A stretch of DNA of 64,000 nucleotides, from assembly GCA_946811185.2 (NCBI GenBank), contig OX328106.1, forward strand, positions 12,132,777 to 12,196,776, in the 5' to 3' direction. Position numbers and translations under genes: made by a program. The stretch comes from Hippopus hippopus. Its lineage: Eukaryota; Mollusca; Bivalvia; Cardiida; Cardiidae. Below the pieces are notes generated by a model. It was not told where the DNA came from, made no database searches, and saw only the letters and a list, made by a program, of their open reading frames with translations. The stretch's first letter is position 1. Each line of letters opens with the position of its first letter. Shown here in pieces: positions 37,101 through 41,074 of this stretch.

Positions 37101-37681
37101 CCATCGTAAAACATGGTGCTGAAAATTAAATTTATCACAAGTCTTTTTTACTACCTTTATTATTTTCATTAGGTCTAACTTTGTTGAAACTTAAACAAAT
37201 CTAGATTGATGTATCTCTTGGTCATTTTGACAGCCGAAATCCATTGTTAGACGACCCCTATATGCAAATTGTTTAGTGATTCGAATACCCTCACTTGATT
37301 CGCAACTATCCTAATGGATGTTCACTGTAGAATGGGAATATATTGTCAGAATTTAAACCAATGGAAACGAGCTTTATTTTTTAAACCTTCTTTATCAGTA
37401 GACCTTCTGATGGAAAGGTATTTAGCCCGGCCCGATTTTTAAACGAAAGTATAACATCGTATTACTCGTTAGTGATTCGGAACTACCCAACTGACTGTAA
37501 CATAAACATTGCCAAGTTTACTTACGCCTCCACCACTTATTCCCCCTATTCCGTCAAATCGTCTGCCTAATCCATTTTCATCGTCTATGTTGTAAATGTA
37601 CGAGGTTAAGTCAGTCAGTGAAAAGTTTACTTGTTGGCAAAATATCCAGACAAGAAGGAAGATGCAAGCGAAAGTGGTCAT
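6914..37681 (-). CDS. GALC: Galactocerebrosidase (lysosomal beta-galactosylceramidase), 17 exons
   Basis: Glycoside hydrolase family 59 enzyme that removes galactose from galactosylceramide and psychosine in the lysosome. Exons on the minus strand: 37681-37526, 34560-34492, 29539-29476, 27998-27910, 26084-25917, 24972-24934, 23476-23337, 21402-21285, 20902-20865, 20374-20250, 18534-18395, 16366-16277, 14418-14329, 13167-13026, 11003-10826, 8471-8302, 7152-6914. Every junction is AG/GT and phases join without a break, giving 2055 nt and 684 aa; from memory, human GALC is about 685 aa and also has 17 exons. Layout: signal peptide about 1-20; TIM barrel with proton donor E186 (LWNEKDYN) and nucleophile E265 (WASEDYS); beta-sandwich including CIRP (R391, equivalent to a known substrate-contacting Arg); C-terminal lectin-like domain about 475-684. 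C278 and C389 match the family disulfide. N-glycosylation sequons include NIT at 175 and 291. Introns are packed with MITEs. No frame break is seen, so it is probably functional. Confidence 0.96.
7181..7410 (+). mobile_element. Family P MITE in GALC intron 16
   Basis: Full length, TTAACCCTTTACCAAATGAT to GTTGTAAAGAGTTAA. Its left end is 26 bp from the exon 17 acceptor, at the likely branch-point zone. Confidence 0.9.
8027..8266 (+). mobile_element. Family B MITE, diverged
   Basis: ATGAAAAGGAGGTTTTAAAAC then TATTGACCCATGTAAGCCTG, TTCTATGGATCTATAATTAT and CTCCCTTTTGCCACTCAT. Confidence 0.55.
8302..8471 (-). CDS. GALC: GALC exon 16
   Basis: Completes Trp549, then [38 protein letters not shown] and [18 protein letters not shown]. 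Equivalent to the family's GGVFIAGRVNKGG lectin-domain strands. CAG acceptor, GTAATT donor, phase 1 out. Confidence 0.92.
8535..8665. repeat. Family D repeat, intron 15
   Basis: GATCTGACTGCACAAAATGT, GAAGCCTGATCTTTGATCTA and the GTCTGCTACTTTGTTA tail shared with the copy at 880-1080. Confidence 0.55.
9471..9698 (-). mobile_element. Family P MITE, reverse, intron 15
   Basis: TTAACCCTTTAACACATGAT to TGGGTAATGAGTTA, hairpin 9534-9590. Confidence 0.88.
9758..10260. repeat. Diverged 'CTCACC' repeat (family G)
   Basis: Begins with CATGATGGTCCTATATTGCT and CACC, as does the element at 29687; later blocks (AGTGACCTTGACC, AAAAGGACCTTGACC) are degenerate. Right boundary not seen. Confidence 0.4.
10583..10811 (+). 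mobile_element. Family P MITE touching the exon 15 donor
   Basis: TTAACTCTTTACTAAACGAA to GTTGTAAAGAGTTAA; TTAA at both ends. The right TTAA is 8 bp from the GTGAGT donor of intron 15. Confidence 0.9.
10826..11003 (-). CDS. GALC: GALC exon 15
   Basis: Starts the lectin-like domain: [20 protein letters not shown], then [18 protein letters not shown] and [12 protein letters not shown] acceptor at 11006-11004; GTGAGT donor 10825-10820 lies only 8 bp from the end of a family P MITE. Confidence 0.93.
11485..11711 (+). mobile_element. Family P MITE, intron 14
   Basis: Hairpin 11590-11652 (apex GGCTACC), left block GTCCAAATTGAAAGCATTTG, right end TTTAAAGGGATAA. Confidence 0.87.
11736..11964 (-). 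mobile_element. Family P MITE, reverse, intron 14
   Basis: TTAACCCTTTCCCAAACAAT to GTTTGGTAAAGAGTTAA; hairpin 11795-11853. Opposite in orientation to the copy ending 25 bp away. Confidence 0.9.
12017..12258 (+). mobile_element. Family B MITE, intron 14
   Basis: GGAAAAAGGAGTTTTAAGCA, TATCGATCCAGGTCAGCCTG, GATGCATCATATCCCCTTTT. Confidence 0.65.
12345..12503 (-). mobile_element. Family P MITE, 5'-truncated, reverse
   Basis: Half hairpin (ACCAGCAATTTCTCCTTTTC) followed by a full left-end block to TTTGGAAAAGAGTAA. Confidence 0.75.
12656..12917 (-). mobile_element. Family B MITE, complete, with TA on both sides
   Basis: TGAGCCACGCCTGGCAAAAG to GCCAGAGCATGGCTCA; inner palindrome CCCAGGTCAGCCTGCGC mirrored. 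TA immediately flanks both ends, which fits a TA target duplication. Confidence 0.8.
13026..13167 (-). CDS. GALC: GALC exon 14
   Basis: Encodes [20 protein letters not shown], then [19 protein letters not shown] and YREDFE, matching the family's FTLTTLTTGRKG and the proline-rich linker. TAG acceptor at 13170-13168, GTATGA donor, phase 1 out. Confidence 0.93.
13203..13438 (+). mobile_element. Family P MITE, intron 13
   Basis: Hairpin arm interrupted by an A-run (13322-13333); right end GTTGTATAGTGTTAA. Left end is 33 bp from the exon 14 acceptor. Confidence 0.82.
13556..13760. repeat. Family D repeat
   Basis: GATCAGACTGCACAGAATGT then GCAGTCTGATCTTTGATCTA: a 13-bp inverted pair plus common flanks. 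Confidence 0.65.
13819..14293 (+). mobile_element. Family P MITE split by a SINE
   Basis: Left part 13819-13979 and right part 14217-14293 make one MITE when joined; the break lies in the right arm of the hairpin. Confidence 0.85.
13980..14216 (+). mobile_element. tRNA-derived SINE nested in MITE P
   Basis: tRNA-like head with A box (TGACTCAGTGGTAAAGTGT) and B box (GGGTTCCAGCC), ending in a (TCAA)n tail. Flanked by the 9-bp direct repeat TCCTTTTCC at 13971-13979 and 14217-14225. Confidence 0.85.
14329..14418 (-). CDS. GALC: GALC exon 13
   Basis: 30 codons (413-442), [20 protein letters not shown] then [10 protein letters not shown]. Beta-sandwich domain, lower conservation, but splice phase and LFMWKS placement fit the family's LQVWYT segment. 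TAG acceptor, GTGAGT donor. Confidence 0.9.
14497..15128 (-). mobile_element. Family B MITE split by another MITE
   Basis: TGAGCCATGCTATGGCAAAA at the left; right part from about 14890 continues TTTAATGCATTTCCATGATG to TTTTCACAGAGCATGGCCCA. Confidence 0.78.
14527..14889. mobile_element. 363-bp MITE nested in family B
   Basis: Inverted ends AACAATAAAGGCCAAAT and ATTTTGGCCTTTAGTGG; flanked by TTTAA at 14522-14526 and 14890-14894, a likely 5-bp target duplication. Confidence 0.72.
15285..15501 (+). mobile_element. Family P MITE, intron 12
   Basis: TTAACTCTTTAGCAGATGAC to GTGTGGCAAATTGTTAA; hairpin 15392-15442. Confidence 0.87.
15624..15848 (+). mobile_element. Family P MITE, ends eroded
   Basis: Left block GACAAAATTTTGGACAACTC and GCATTTGCAGACGACAATTT; hairpin apex GATATC; right end GTTTGGTATAGGGCAAA. 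Confidence 0.82.
15915..16235. repeat. Diverged dispersed repeat with GACGGACC/GACAGACAGAC tail
   Basis: Begins AACTGTCACAAAGCAGACAA, ends ATACCAGTATACCCCCTC. A related shorter copy lies at 34078-34232. Confidence 0.5.
16277..16366 (-). CDS. GALC: GALC exon 12
   Basis: 30 codons (383-412) starting [15 protein letters not shown] and ending KLKGRF. R391 in CIRP aligns with a substrate-contacting Arg of mammalian GALC and C389 with a family disulfide cysteine. CAG acceptor, GTAAGT donor. Confidence 0.93.
16401..16629 (+). mobile_element. Family P MITE, intron 11
   Basis: Near-perfect hairpin 16507-16568; right end GTGTGGTTAAGGGGTAA. 32 bp from the exon 12 acceptor. Confidence 0.88.
16638..16844 (-). 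mobile_element. Family P MITE, reverse, diverged
   Basis: TTAACCCTTTACCACATAAT to ATTTGGTAATGGGTTAA. Hairpin partly lost. Confidence 0.8.
16841..16940 (+). mobile_element. Right half of a family P MITE sharing a TTAA
   Basis: From TTAACCCTGGTTACCCAGCA through TTTTCTCCTTTTCC to GATTGTGTGGTAGGTTA. Abuts the previous copy at the shared TTAA. Confidence 0.7.
17083..17306 (+). mobile_element. Family P MITE, strongly diverged
   Basis: TTAACTCTTTACCAGATGAC at 17091; apex GCTGATTACCAGC; right end GGTTTGGTAAAGGAAGAA. Confidence 0.75.
17362..17976. repeat. Dispersed repeat with inverted 'GCTCCAC' ends and GGACG tail
   Basis: Left CTAGAGGCGCTTGAGCGCC and CGCTCCACAGGCC, right GGCCTTTGGCCAGTGGAGCT. Two internal ~160-bp sub-repeats share ACCATAGGAACTTACCTG-like and GAACATTCCTGCAAA-like blocks. 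Confidence 0.55.
18075..18336 (+). mobile_element. Family B MITE, intron 11
   Basis: TTCTCTGTGAAAATGGGGCT to GCCAGAAAATGGCTCA followed by TA. Confidence 0.72.
18395..18534 (-). CDS. GALC: GALC exon 11
   Basis: Codons 336-382: [20 protein letters not shown], then [13 protein letters not shown] and LTIVIETM, the family's [11 protein letters not shown] and KGGSYVAL motifs. TAG acceptor at 18537-18535; donor GTATTT is non-consensus after the first four bases. Confidence 0.94.
18598..18803 (+). mobile_element. Family P MITE, 3'-truncated, intron 10
   Basis: TTAACCCTTTACCAGACGAC; perfect hairpin 18705-18770; stops after GGGTCATTAAAAGTCGG without the terminal GGTAAAGGGTTAA. Confidence 0.87.
18867..19088 (-). 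mobile_element. Family P MITE, reverse
   Basis: ACCCTTTACCACACAGTCCC to CATTTCCTAAAGAGTAAA. Part of a local tandem duplication. Confidence 0.8.
19130..19358 (+). mobile_element. Family P MITE, duplication unit 1
   Basis: Hairpin 19242-19293 (one arm GCAGTTTCTCC); ends GTGATAAAGGGTTTAA. Confidence 0.83.
19375..19515 (-). mobile_element. Family P MITE, truncated, reverse
   Basis: Half hairpin ACAGCATTTTCTCCTTTTCC then left-end block to ATTTGATAAAGAGTTAA. Confidence 0.75.
19555..19768 (+). mobile_element. Family P MITE, duplication unit 2
   Basis: Hairpin 19657-19708 intact; ends GTGATAAAGAGTTCAA. Confidence 0.83.
20250..20374 (-). CDS. GALC: GALC exon 10
   Basis: After finishing Ala294, encodes [20 protein letters not shown] then [20 protein letters not shown], the last TIM-barrel helices and strands. 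CAG acceptor, GTCAGT donor, phase 1 out. Confidence 0.95.
20424..20655 (-). mobile_element. Family P MITE, reverse, intron 9
   Basis: TTTAACTCTTCATCAAACAA and right-end block first; hairpin 20495-20540. 47 bp from the exon 10 acceptor. Confidence 0.8.
20865..20902 (-). CDS. GALC: GALC exon 9 (38-bp micro-exon)
   Basis: Encodes [12 protein letters not shown] plus 2 nt of an Ala codon, matching the family's ILNQNYINGN. CAG acceptor at 20905-20903, GTAAGG donor, phase 2 out. Contains sequon NIT at 291. Confidence 0.93.
20996..21121. mobile_element. Family P composite with two right ends
   Basis: Starts AACTCTTTGCCAGACAATCA then GTTTTAACGACGC, and ends GCTAAAATTCTGGTTTATTA with GGTAAAGGGTTAG. 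Both ends are right ends and one hairpin arm is gone. Confidence 0.7.
21285..21402 (-). CDS. GALC: GALC exon 8 (catalytic nucleophile)
   Basis: Begins by completing Gly242, then [20 protein letters not shown] and [11 protein letters not shown]265 is the nucleophile position; C278 in GGGCWAR is a disulfide cysteine in the family. TAG acceptor, GTAAAT donor (weaker than the others), phase 0 out. Confidence 0.94.
21767..21892 (-). mobile_element. Family P MITE, 5'-truncated, reverse
   Basis: From GGTAACCAGCGTTTTCTCC to ACATGGTAAAGAGTAG. Confidence 0.72.
21973..22056. repeat. 84-bp hairpin
   Basis: TTCGAAAACCGAT and AGCAACATCTACTTTA pair with TAAAGTAGATGTTGCT and ATCGGTTTTCGAA around ATCTCACAG. 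Confidence 0.7.
22573..22799 (-). mobile_element. Family P MITE, reverse, intron 7
   Basis: TTAACTCTTTACCAAATAAT to TGTTATAGGGTTAG; hairpin 22638-22692. Confidence 0.88.
22868..23280. repeat. ~258-bp imperfect tandem duplication, intron 7
   Basis: ATACACCAAACCGCATC and AGCTCAACAGCAAGGCAGGT in unit 1 (from about 22870) recur as ATACACCAAACCACATC and AGCTCAACAGCAAGACAGGT in unit 2 (from about 23128). Confidence 0.75.
23337..23476 (-). CDS. GALC: GALC exon 7
   Basis: Codons 196-241 plus 2 nt: [20 protein letters not shown] and onward to [12 protein letters not shown] acceptor at 23479-23477, GTAGGT donor, ends phase 2. Confidence 0.93.
23548..23778 (+). mobile_element. Family P MITE, intron 6
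   Basis: TTTTAACTCCTTACCAAACT to GTTTGGTAAAAGGTTAA; hairpin 23664-23715. Confidence 0.88.
23860..24020. repeat. Family D repeat, intron 6
   Basis: GATCAAAGGTCATACTGCAC, TTTTGTGCAGTCTGATCTTG. Confidence 0.6.
24136..24680 (-). mobile_element. Family P MITE split by an insertion
   Basis: Left part TTAACCTTTCACCACATGAT to about 24211; right part from about 24512 (AATGCTGGAAAACAG) to CTGGTAATGAGTTAA. Confidence 0.65.
24212..24511. mobile_element. ~300-bp unclassified insertion in MITE P
   Basis: Begins AACAAGAGCACTGCATGCAG; a similar start (ACACAAGAGCACCGCATGCG) is seen at 30029. Boundaries approximate. Confidence 0.4.
24934..24972 (-). CDS. GALC: GALC exon 6 (39-bp micro-exon with catalytic acid/base)
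   Basis: Only 13 codons (183-195), [14 protein letters not shown]186 after Asn is the GH-A clan proton donor. Its size would make it easy to miss in automated annotation. CAG acceptor after a T-rich tract, GTAAGT donor. Confidence 0.94.
25735..25872 (+). mobile_element. Family P MITE, 5'-truncated
   Basis: From AAAGGGTAGAAAAAAATGTG through hairpin 25757-25808 to GTTTGGTAAAAGATTA. Confidence 0.78.
25917..26084 (-). CDS. GALC: GALC exon 5
   Basis: 56 codons (127-182). Contains the active-site strand [14 protein letters not shown] and the sequon NIT (N175) before VDYIG. CAG acceptor at 26087-26085 and GTAAGT donor at 25916-25911, phase 0. Confidence 0.95.
26241..26371. repeat. 130-bp hairpin in intron 4
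   Basis: GTTTATGTATTATTATTTT and CAAACGAGTTGACTAAA pair with their complements on the right; apex near 26306 (GCGAGCCTTGGTGAGCG). Confidence 0.75.
26372..27450. other. GALC intron 4, no further feature recognised
   Basis: AT-rich intronic DNA; a possible MITE P right end near 26955-27003 (TTTCAGTTTGGTAGAATC then TTTGGTAAAGTGTTAA). Confidence 0.35.
27452..27815 (+). mobile_element. Outer family P MITE carrying a nested copy
   Basis: Left block 27452-27534 and hairpin part 27759-27815 (GTGGGAAATGGAGAAAATGC) join at TTAA once the inner element is removed. Its right half is missing. Confidence 0.75.
27531..27758 (+). mobile_element. Inner family P MITE inserted at TTAA of another copy
   Basis: TTAACCCTTTCCCAAACGTC to GTTTGGTAAAGGGTTAA, with a perfect 64-bp hairpin (27639-27703). 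TTAA on both sides is the duplicated target within the outer copy. Confidence 0.9.
27910..27998 (-). CDS. GALC: GALC exon 4
   Basis: Completes an Asp codon across the junction, then encodes [20 protein letters not shown] followed by WWLMTEAKK, the family's [15 protein letters not shown] region. TAG acceptor at 28001-27999, GTAATA donor, ends phase 0. Confidence 0.94.
28048..28268 (+). mobile_element. Family P MITE, intron 3
   Basis: AATCTCTACCAGTCGACAAA; decayed hairpin 28158-28215; right end GATTGTTTTGGGGTTGA. 47 bp from the exon 4 acceptor. Confidence 0.78.
28266..28443. mobile_element. Family P composite, two right ends
   Basis: TGACCTTTCACTACACATCC with CCGGATCCTGAGCAAGAAGC at the left, GGATAGTGAAAACACAGGAA and TTTGGTGAAGGCTAAA at the right. 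Confidence 0.65.
29210..29361. mobile_element. Family E MITE (TATTCACCAA type)
   Basis: ATCAACCATTCTTAGTCTCA and TTCTAAATTTGAAAGTTACA are mirrored by TAAGACTAAGAATGTTCTTA and GGTGAAT; centre GGCTTAACCAAATGGTTTAG. Confidence 0.75.
29476..29539 (-). CDS. GALC: GALC exon 3
   Basis: Encodes [20 protein letters not shown] and the start of the next codon; this is a near-identical match to the TIM-barrel strand of animal GALC. CAG acceptor at 29542-29540 and GTAAGC donor; ends in phase 1 after ACA-G. Confidence 0.95.
29687..31961. mobile_element. 2.3-kb family G repeat nested in the TA element
   Basis: Starts GAGGACCATGATGGTCCTAT with ATCGCTCACCTGA and ends AATAGCTCACCC...TCAGGTGAGCTA, so CTCACCTGA/TCAGGTGAG form inverted marks. 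Includes a 165-bp tandem array and a GACGGACG-rich tail at 31862-31911. Confidence 0.65.
30640..31720 (+). repeat. ~165-bp tandem array, about six units
   Basis: The landmark GTGCGCCCGGGCAGAGCCCA recurs near 30898, 31063, 31228, 31393 and 31559. Because 165 is divisible by three, long open frames with the repeated peptide AEPKYDP run through it. Confidence 0.88.
32654..32820 (+). mobile_element. tRNA-derived SINE or tRNA relic, copy 1
   Basis: A box TAGCTCAGTGGTTATGG, anticodon-like CTTTTAA (Lys TTT), B box-like AGTTAGAATCC. An arm insertion makes it unlike a working tRNA. Confidence 0.5.
32972..33118 (+). mobile_element. tRNA-derived SINE or tRNA relic, copy 2
   Basis: Near-identical to copy 1, with a better B box (AGTTCGAATCC). 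Part of a duplicated block with about 32900-32971 (matching 29565-29644). Confidence 0.5.
33190..33392 (-). mobile_element. Family P MITE, reverse, partly deleted hairpin
   Basis: ACCACACAATCTCGGGTTTT; only one hairpin arm; ends GTGTGGTGAGGGTTAA. Confidence 0.8.
33389..33619 (+). mobile_element. Family P MITE, head-to-head with the previous one
   Basis: TTAACCCTTTACCAAACGAC to GTGTGTTAAAGGGTTAA; perfect hairpin 33502-33560 apart from one base. Shares TTAA 33389-33392 with its neighbour. Confidence 0.9.
33833..34023 (-). mobile_element. Family P MITE, reverse
   Basis: CCCTGAAGAAGAAGCCTTTG, hairpin 33862-33920, then left block to GTTTGGTAAAAGGTA. Confidence 0.82.
34078..34232. repeat. Short copy of the 15915-16235 repeat
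   Basis: CCCCGCCAGCACTTTGACAG, a GGACGGACACACGGATGG tail and CCAGTATACCCCCCG. Confidence 0.5.
34283..34424 (+). mobile_element. Family P MITE, internally deleted
   Basis: CACTTTACCACATGACACAA, then directly GGTTACCAGCATTTTCTCC and right end GTGGTGAAGAGTTAAG. Confidence 0.78.
34492..34560 (-). CDS. GALC: GALC exon 2
   Basis: Codons 53-75 ([20 protein letters not shown] then LFK), strongly like the family's ATSRLLVNYPEP segment. TAG acceptor at 34563-34561, GTAAGT donor at 34491-34486, phase 0 on both sides. Confidence 0.95.
34598..34811 (+). mobile_element. Family P MITE next to the exon 2 acceptor
   Basis: Hairpin 34695-34750 (apex GGTAACC); right end GTATGGTTAAGTATTAA; 35 bp from the acceptor. 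Confidence 0.85.
34927..35148 (+). mobile_element. Family P MITE, intron 1
   Basis: AACTCTACACCAAACAACAA to GTTTGGTAAAAGGGTTAA; hairpin apex GGATACC. Confidence 0.87.
35133..35408 (+). other. Unassigned 91-aa ORF in GALC intron 1
   Basis: Open frame whose first residues come from the end of a family P MITE (to 35148). The rest ([35 protein letters not shown]) is not recognised, and a second short frame follows at 35447-35653. Slightly GC-richer than its surroundings. It could be debris of a transposon or retrocopied gene; there is no evidence that it is expressed. Confidence 0.15.
35701..37497. mobile_element. 1.8-kb TA-flanked Tc1/mariner-like non-autonomous element
   Basis: Inverted ends CAGTTAGTTAGGTAGTTCCG (then AATCA) and TGATTCGGAACTACCC followed by AACTGACTG, about 25 bp; TA at 35699-35700 and 37498-37499. 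No transposase frame seen. The right end is 22 bp from the exon 1 donor. Confidence 0.8.
37526..37681 (-). CDS. GALC: GALC exon 1: start, signal peptide, N-terminal strand
   Basis: Codons 1-52. The ATG at 37681 opens a hydrophobic leader ([17 protein letters not shown]) typical of a signal peptide, followed by the GALC signature [16 protein letters not shown]. The exon ends in phase 0 at a consensus GTAAGT donor (37525-37520). Confidence 0.95.
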
Positions 37682-37716
37682 TTTGCACTGAAAGTAGGCT
37701 TATCCAAGCACTTGCG

Positions 37717-37723
37717 ATTTATA
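37717..37723 (-). promoter_or_regulatory. Possible TATA box of GALC
   Basis: TATAAAT on the minus strand 36 bp upstream of the GALC ATG. If used, the 5' untranslated leader would be only about 10 nt, which is unusually short, so this may be chance in AT-rich DNA. Confidence 0.25.
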
Positions 37724-38362
37724 ACGAGCTGTTTGAGTAGTAAACGAAATGTGCGCGTGTCTCTTTTTTTGTTCGATTAACCATTCAGACTTCAAAGTTG
37801 AACACACGAACAAAAGAACAGACACTGTGGAACAAGAAGTTACGTATGTTTCAGGATGTTAAGTATAGTCGGCAGCCACGAAACCGACAAAATTATTACT
37901 GTATATATATAGTAATAACTCTAATAATAGGGAACACATGGTAGCTTGCAATTCAATTATTCACTGTACAGGAATAATAGATCTACAATGTTCACGCATT
38001 TCCAATCTGTTACATATTCTATTCAAATAAGAATAGAAATAATAAAGTTGCCGAGAGAGCATTTCTAAGCTCTGTCTACAGCCGCTGGAAGGATTAATTT
38101 GTAACTAACTCTTAACTAAACGACAGATATTTTGCAGGTATGGTTTATGACAGAACGTGCATTCTGGTCTTTGATCTACGCTGTCCGATGATGAGATATT
38201 ATTCCCTGAAACATAACTTTGAAATGGCAATATTTGGGTTTTAACTATCGAAATGAAAATTTCATTTTAGTTATTGAGCAAAATGACATGTTTTATGTTT
38301 TCGGTTGTACAGTCCACTACAAGCTGTCTTAAAAGAGATTTACCTAGAACTGACTCAAATGA

Positions 38363-38882
38363 AGCTCACTTTACTCTGTTCAAATACGACTTCAAAATTT
38401 CAACATGTTTTCTTTTAACATCATCTAACAATGGGCATTTCAAGAGAAAGTGTTCCATGTCTTTACTGTTTGTCTCGCTTATTTGACATATATCAGTTTT
38501 AGTTTGTTGAAAACAAGCAGCATCCGATTGCAGCATGTATGTATCCATTACTATTCTAGCTTTTATTTCTGCTTTCCTTATATCATGTTGATTGGTTTGA
38601 ACTGATTCCCAAATAGGGTTTCTGTTTTCCTAATGGTAAATTTTGCATTTGTAGAAACTTATTCATTGATTTTTTATCAATCTCCTTATTCCATTTACTC
38701 CTCCAGTAAGTGTTGATATTTCTTCTTATTTTCCTTTTCCATTCAATTTGCTTTGGCATATCATCAAGAAGATATTGCAGTGATGGTAGCTCATACTTCT
38801 CTAGTACCTGTTTTACTCTTGTAATGAAAGAAACTGGGGTATTCAACATATGCGATTGACATGGTTTTGTGATGACTCGCAA
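38363..38882 (-). pseudogene. Non-LTR retrotransposon (LINE) reverse transcriptase, 3' fragment, frameshifted
   Basis: The minus strand encodes a LINE ORF2-type C-terminal region: SFITRVKQVLEKYELPSLQY, WKRKIRRNINTYWRSKWN, then in another frame NPIWESVQ, IRKAEIKARIVMDTYMLQ and ETNSKDMEHFLLKCPLLDDV. The ET..DMEHFLLKCP pattern is the usual end of such polyproteins. The frame changes near 38630, and the upstream RT core is missing, so this is a dead 5'-truncated copy. It lies in the 5' flank of GALC. Confidence 0.75.
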
Positions 38883-39117
38883 AACCAGTTGATTTGAATA
38901 AACAACAAGTTTTCGATAGGCCAGCGCCGAATTGTGACATACGAATTGCGCGGGTTTCGCGCGCCTTTTGTCACAGCCTTCGTTATTTCATGACATCAAC
39001 TTTTTGTACATGTTTCATTTTTCCCATCCGCCATCTTTATATTGTTAGAATAGTTCTTGATCTGTTCTTAGTCGCATTGTAGAGGAGTTAACAGTAAGCT
39101 CAGGACTGAATTTGCGT

Positions 39118-39408
39118 TTATCTATTGTCGCCACCGGTTTCCCATATGGGCGACGCCCCCTGAAGGCTGTTAGTATTGTTACGGGGGATAGTGCAGATAC
39201 AAGACGAAACCCATCTTAAGTTACGCCTGGTTCTTTTACGTGCTCGGTGTATAGCACCGTCACACGGGACCTCGGTTTAACGTGTCATCCGAAAGATTAT
39301 TAGTATTTTTAGATGGCCAGCCGTGGGGATCGAACCCACACCCCTAAATGACTCGAAACATTACGTTCACGAGTCTTGCGCTCTACCTATTGAGCTATGC
39401 GGGCTCAG
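39118..39408 (-). mobile_element. tRNA-derived SINE
   Basis: Minus strand head GCCCGCATAGCTCAATAGGT with AGAGCG (A box) and GTGGGTTCGATCCCCACGG (B box); the body includes ACGTGCTCGGTGTATAGCAC and CACACGGGACC, a conserved-looking SINE central domain. The anticodon arm does not fold as a normal tRNA. Confidence 0.65.
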
Positions 39409-39954
39409 AACAGATTAAACCTCATTTTTATAGGTCCCTTTCATAATATGTAAATTAGCTTCATTTAGAATCTGCTCTTTCCTTGTTGTTCTCCATATAT
39501 ATGTGCTAAAAATTTACCTTTCTGTAAACGCCAGTTTGGAATGCACACCTTAGTAACGCGATATTTCCGTTGTCAAGCCTGACAAACAACACACAGAAAA
39601 TGGCATCGAATACAAAGAGAAAGAGCGTTTAAGTTTTATTCTACCTGATATTTCGCTCTAGGTTAATTATCCCAACTTTTTTCCCCAACTTTCTTATCAG
39701 TGCGAACTTAATCGGCAACTTAACCAGAAAAAATACTTAAAACAATGTCATATTTATGAGATATCGAGAAGTAAAAATAATGCAAATATGTTCATAATTC
39801 CATGCTCGGTCACAGCATTTCAAATAAAAGTACATTGTGAGTAACTTACTGTCGGCAACATGTATAATTACTAAAAGGGGCATAAGTTTTTAAGACATTT
39901 CGTCAGTATATAACATAATTTGACTGTAAACAATATAAGAAAAGGATTTACAAT

Positions 39955-40144
39955 TTAACTCTTTTCCACACAATCCCGTCCTTTATTGACCTTGAAGAAG
40001 GAGACTTTTGAAAACATTTCTCTCTTTTCTTGGCTGTTTTCTACCCTTTCAAAGACAAATCTCATCGCAACAGTTAATTTTTTCGACAGCAAACGTTTTC
40101 TTAATACACGAATCCAATGTTTTGTTGTCTGGTTAAGAGTTAAT
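39955..40144 (-). mobile_element. Family P MITE, hairpin deleted, reverse
   Basis: TTTAACTCTTTTCCACACAA to GTCTGGTTAAGAGTTAA; the hairpin is reduced to TCTCTCTTTTCTTGG. Confidence 0.75.
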
Positions 40145-41074
40145 TAACACCTCTAATACCTGTGTGAGTCTGAGAGGTGCAGTAGTATTTATTTATTGTG
40201 TTTGAAATGCTTGAATTTAATAACCTTTGCACATCTGAAAAGTGGGACATGTCATGAATGTTCCAATTTGGCATTAATTTTAACCCTTGGTGCATGAAGA
40301 ATATGCTGAGAGTGTAGGTATAGATCAGATTGCAAATAGCATGGAGCCTAGTCTTGGATTTAAACCATGTACGACTTACATTATTAAGCATACTTACAGT
40401 AGATTTAAGGTCTTACTTCTATTCTGTTCTGTTTCAGAAGTTCAGTTTTAAAAGCACATTATCTTAATTAAATCAACTTTTGATTTAGCCATATTTAAGT
40501 GGATTAGCACATCTGCCATTTCAAAGGGTTTGTCGGTAAACTGTTAACTTGATAGGATGTGTTTTTGATTGCAAACCAAAATTGCCGCTCTAATCCACTT
40601 GACAACCCGTTGTCTCAGTATATCATTGAAGTTCAAAACAAACTACCGTCAATGATATTAACAAGTTTGATAACTGACGGCACACTGAACACATTTTAAA
40701 ATCATCAAACAACCAGTTTCCCTTACCCGAAAATGAAACTTTTCTGCTGAATCTGACAATCTATGAATATTCGAAATGCATGTCATTCGCTGTAATTTAT
40801 TATCGAATACGATGTTGAGACGACTTAACTAGCCTCACAGAAACAACAAGCATTCTGATAGTATTGCATAGCAATACCGAGTCCCCTACCGGCCGTATAT
40901 ATCGCTGACAGGTATAGTTTGTGAAACTCTGTGGAGGACAAAGAACGTATTTGACCCCCTTTCAGAACTATAAGCATCGTGTCTGTCTTTGTATGCAATG
41001 CTTTAATGAAAGCCAGATATATAAGCATTTTCCGTGTTAAAGTAAGTTCATTGAAGAAGTTTTACTAAGAAAAT
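40145..41074. other. Intergenic, nothing recognised
   Basis: AT-rich single-copy-looking DNA between GALC and the 162-bp repeat array; only short open frames. Confidence 0.35.

Noticed and set aside
38894..39082. 62-aa plus-strand ORF near the LINE fragment
   Set aside because: Antisense or flanking chance frame with no recognisable domain.
39320..39405. Possible functional tRNA gene on the minus strand
   Set aside because: A and B boxes are good, but the anticodon stem does not pair and the sequence continues into a SINE body.
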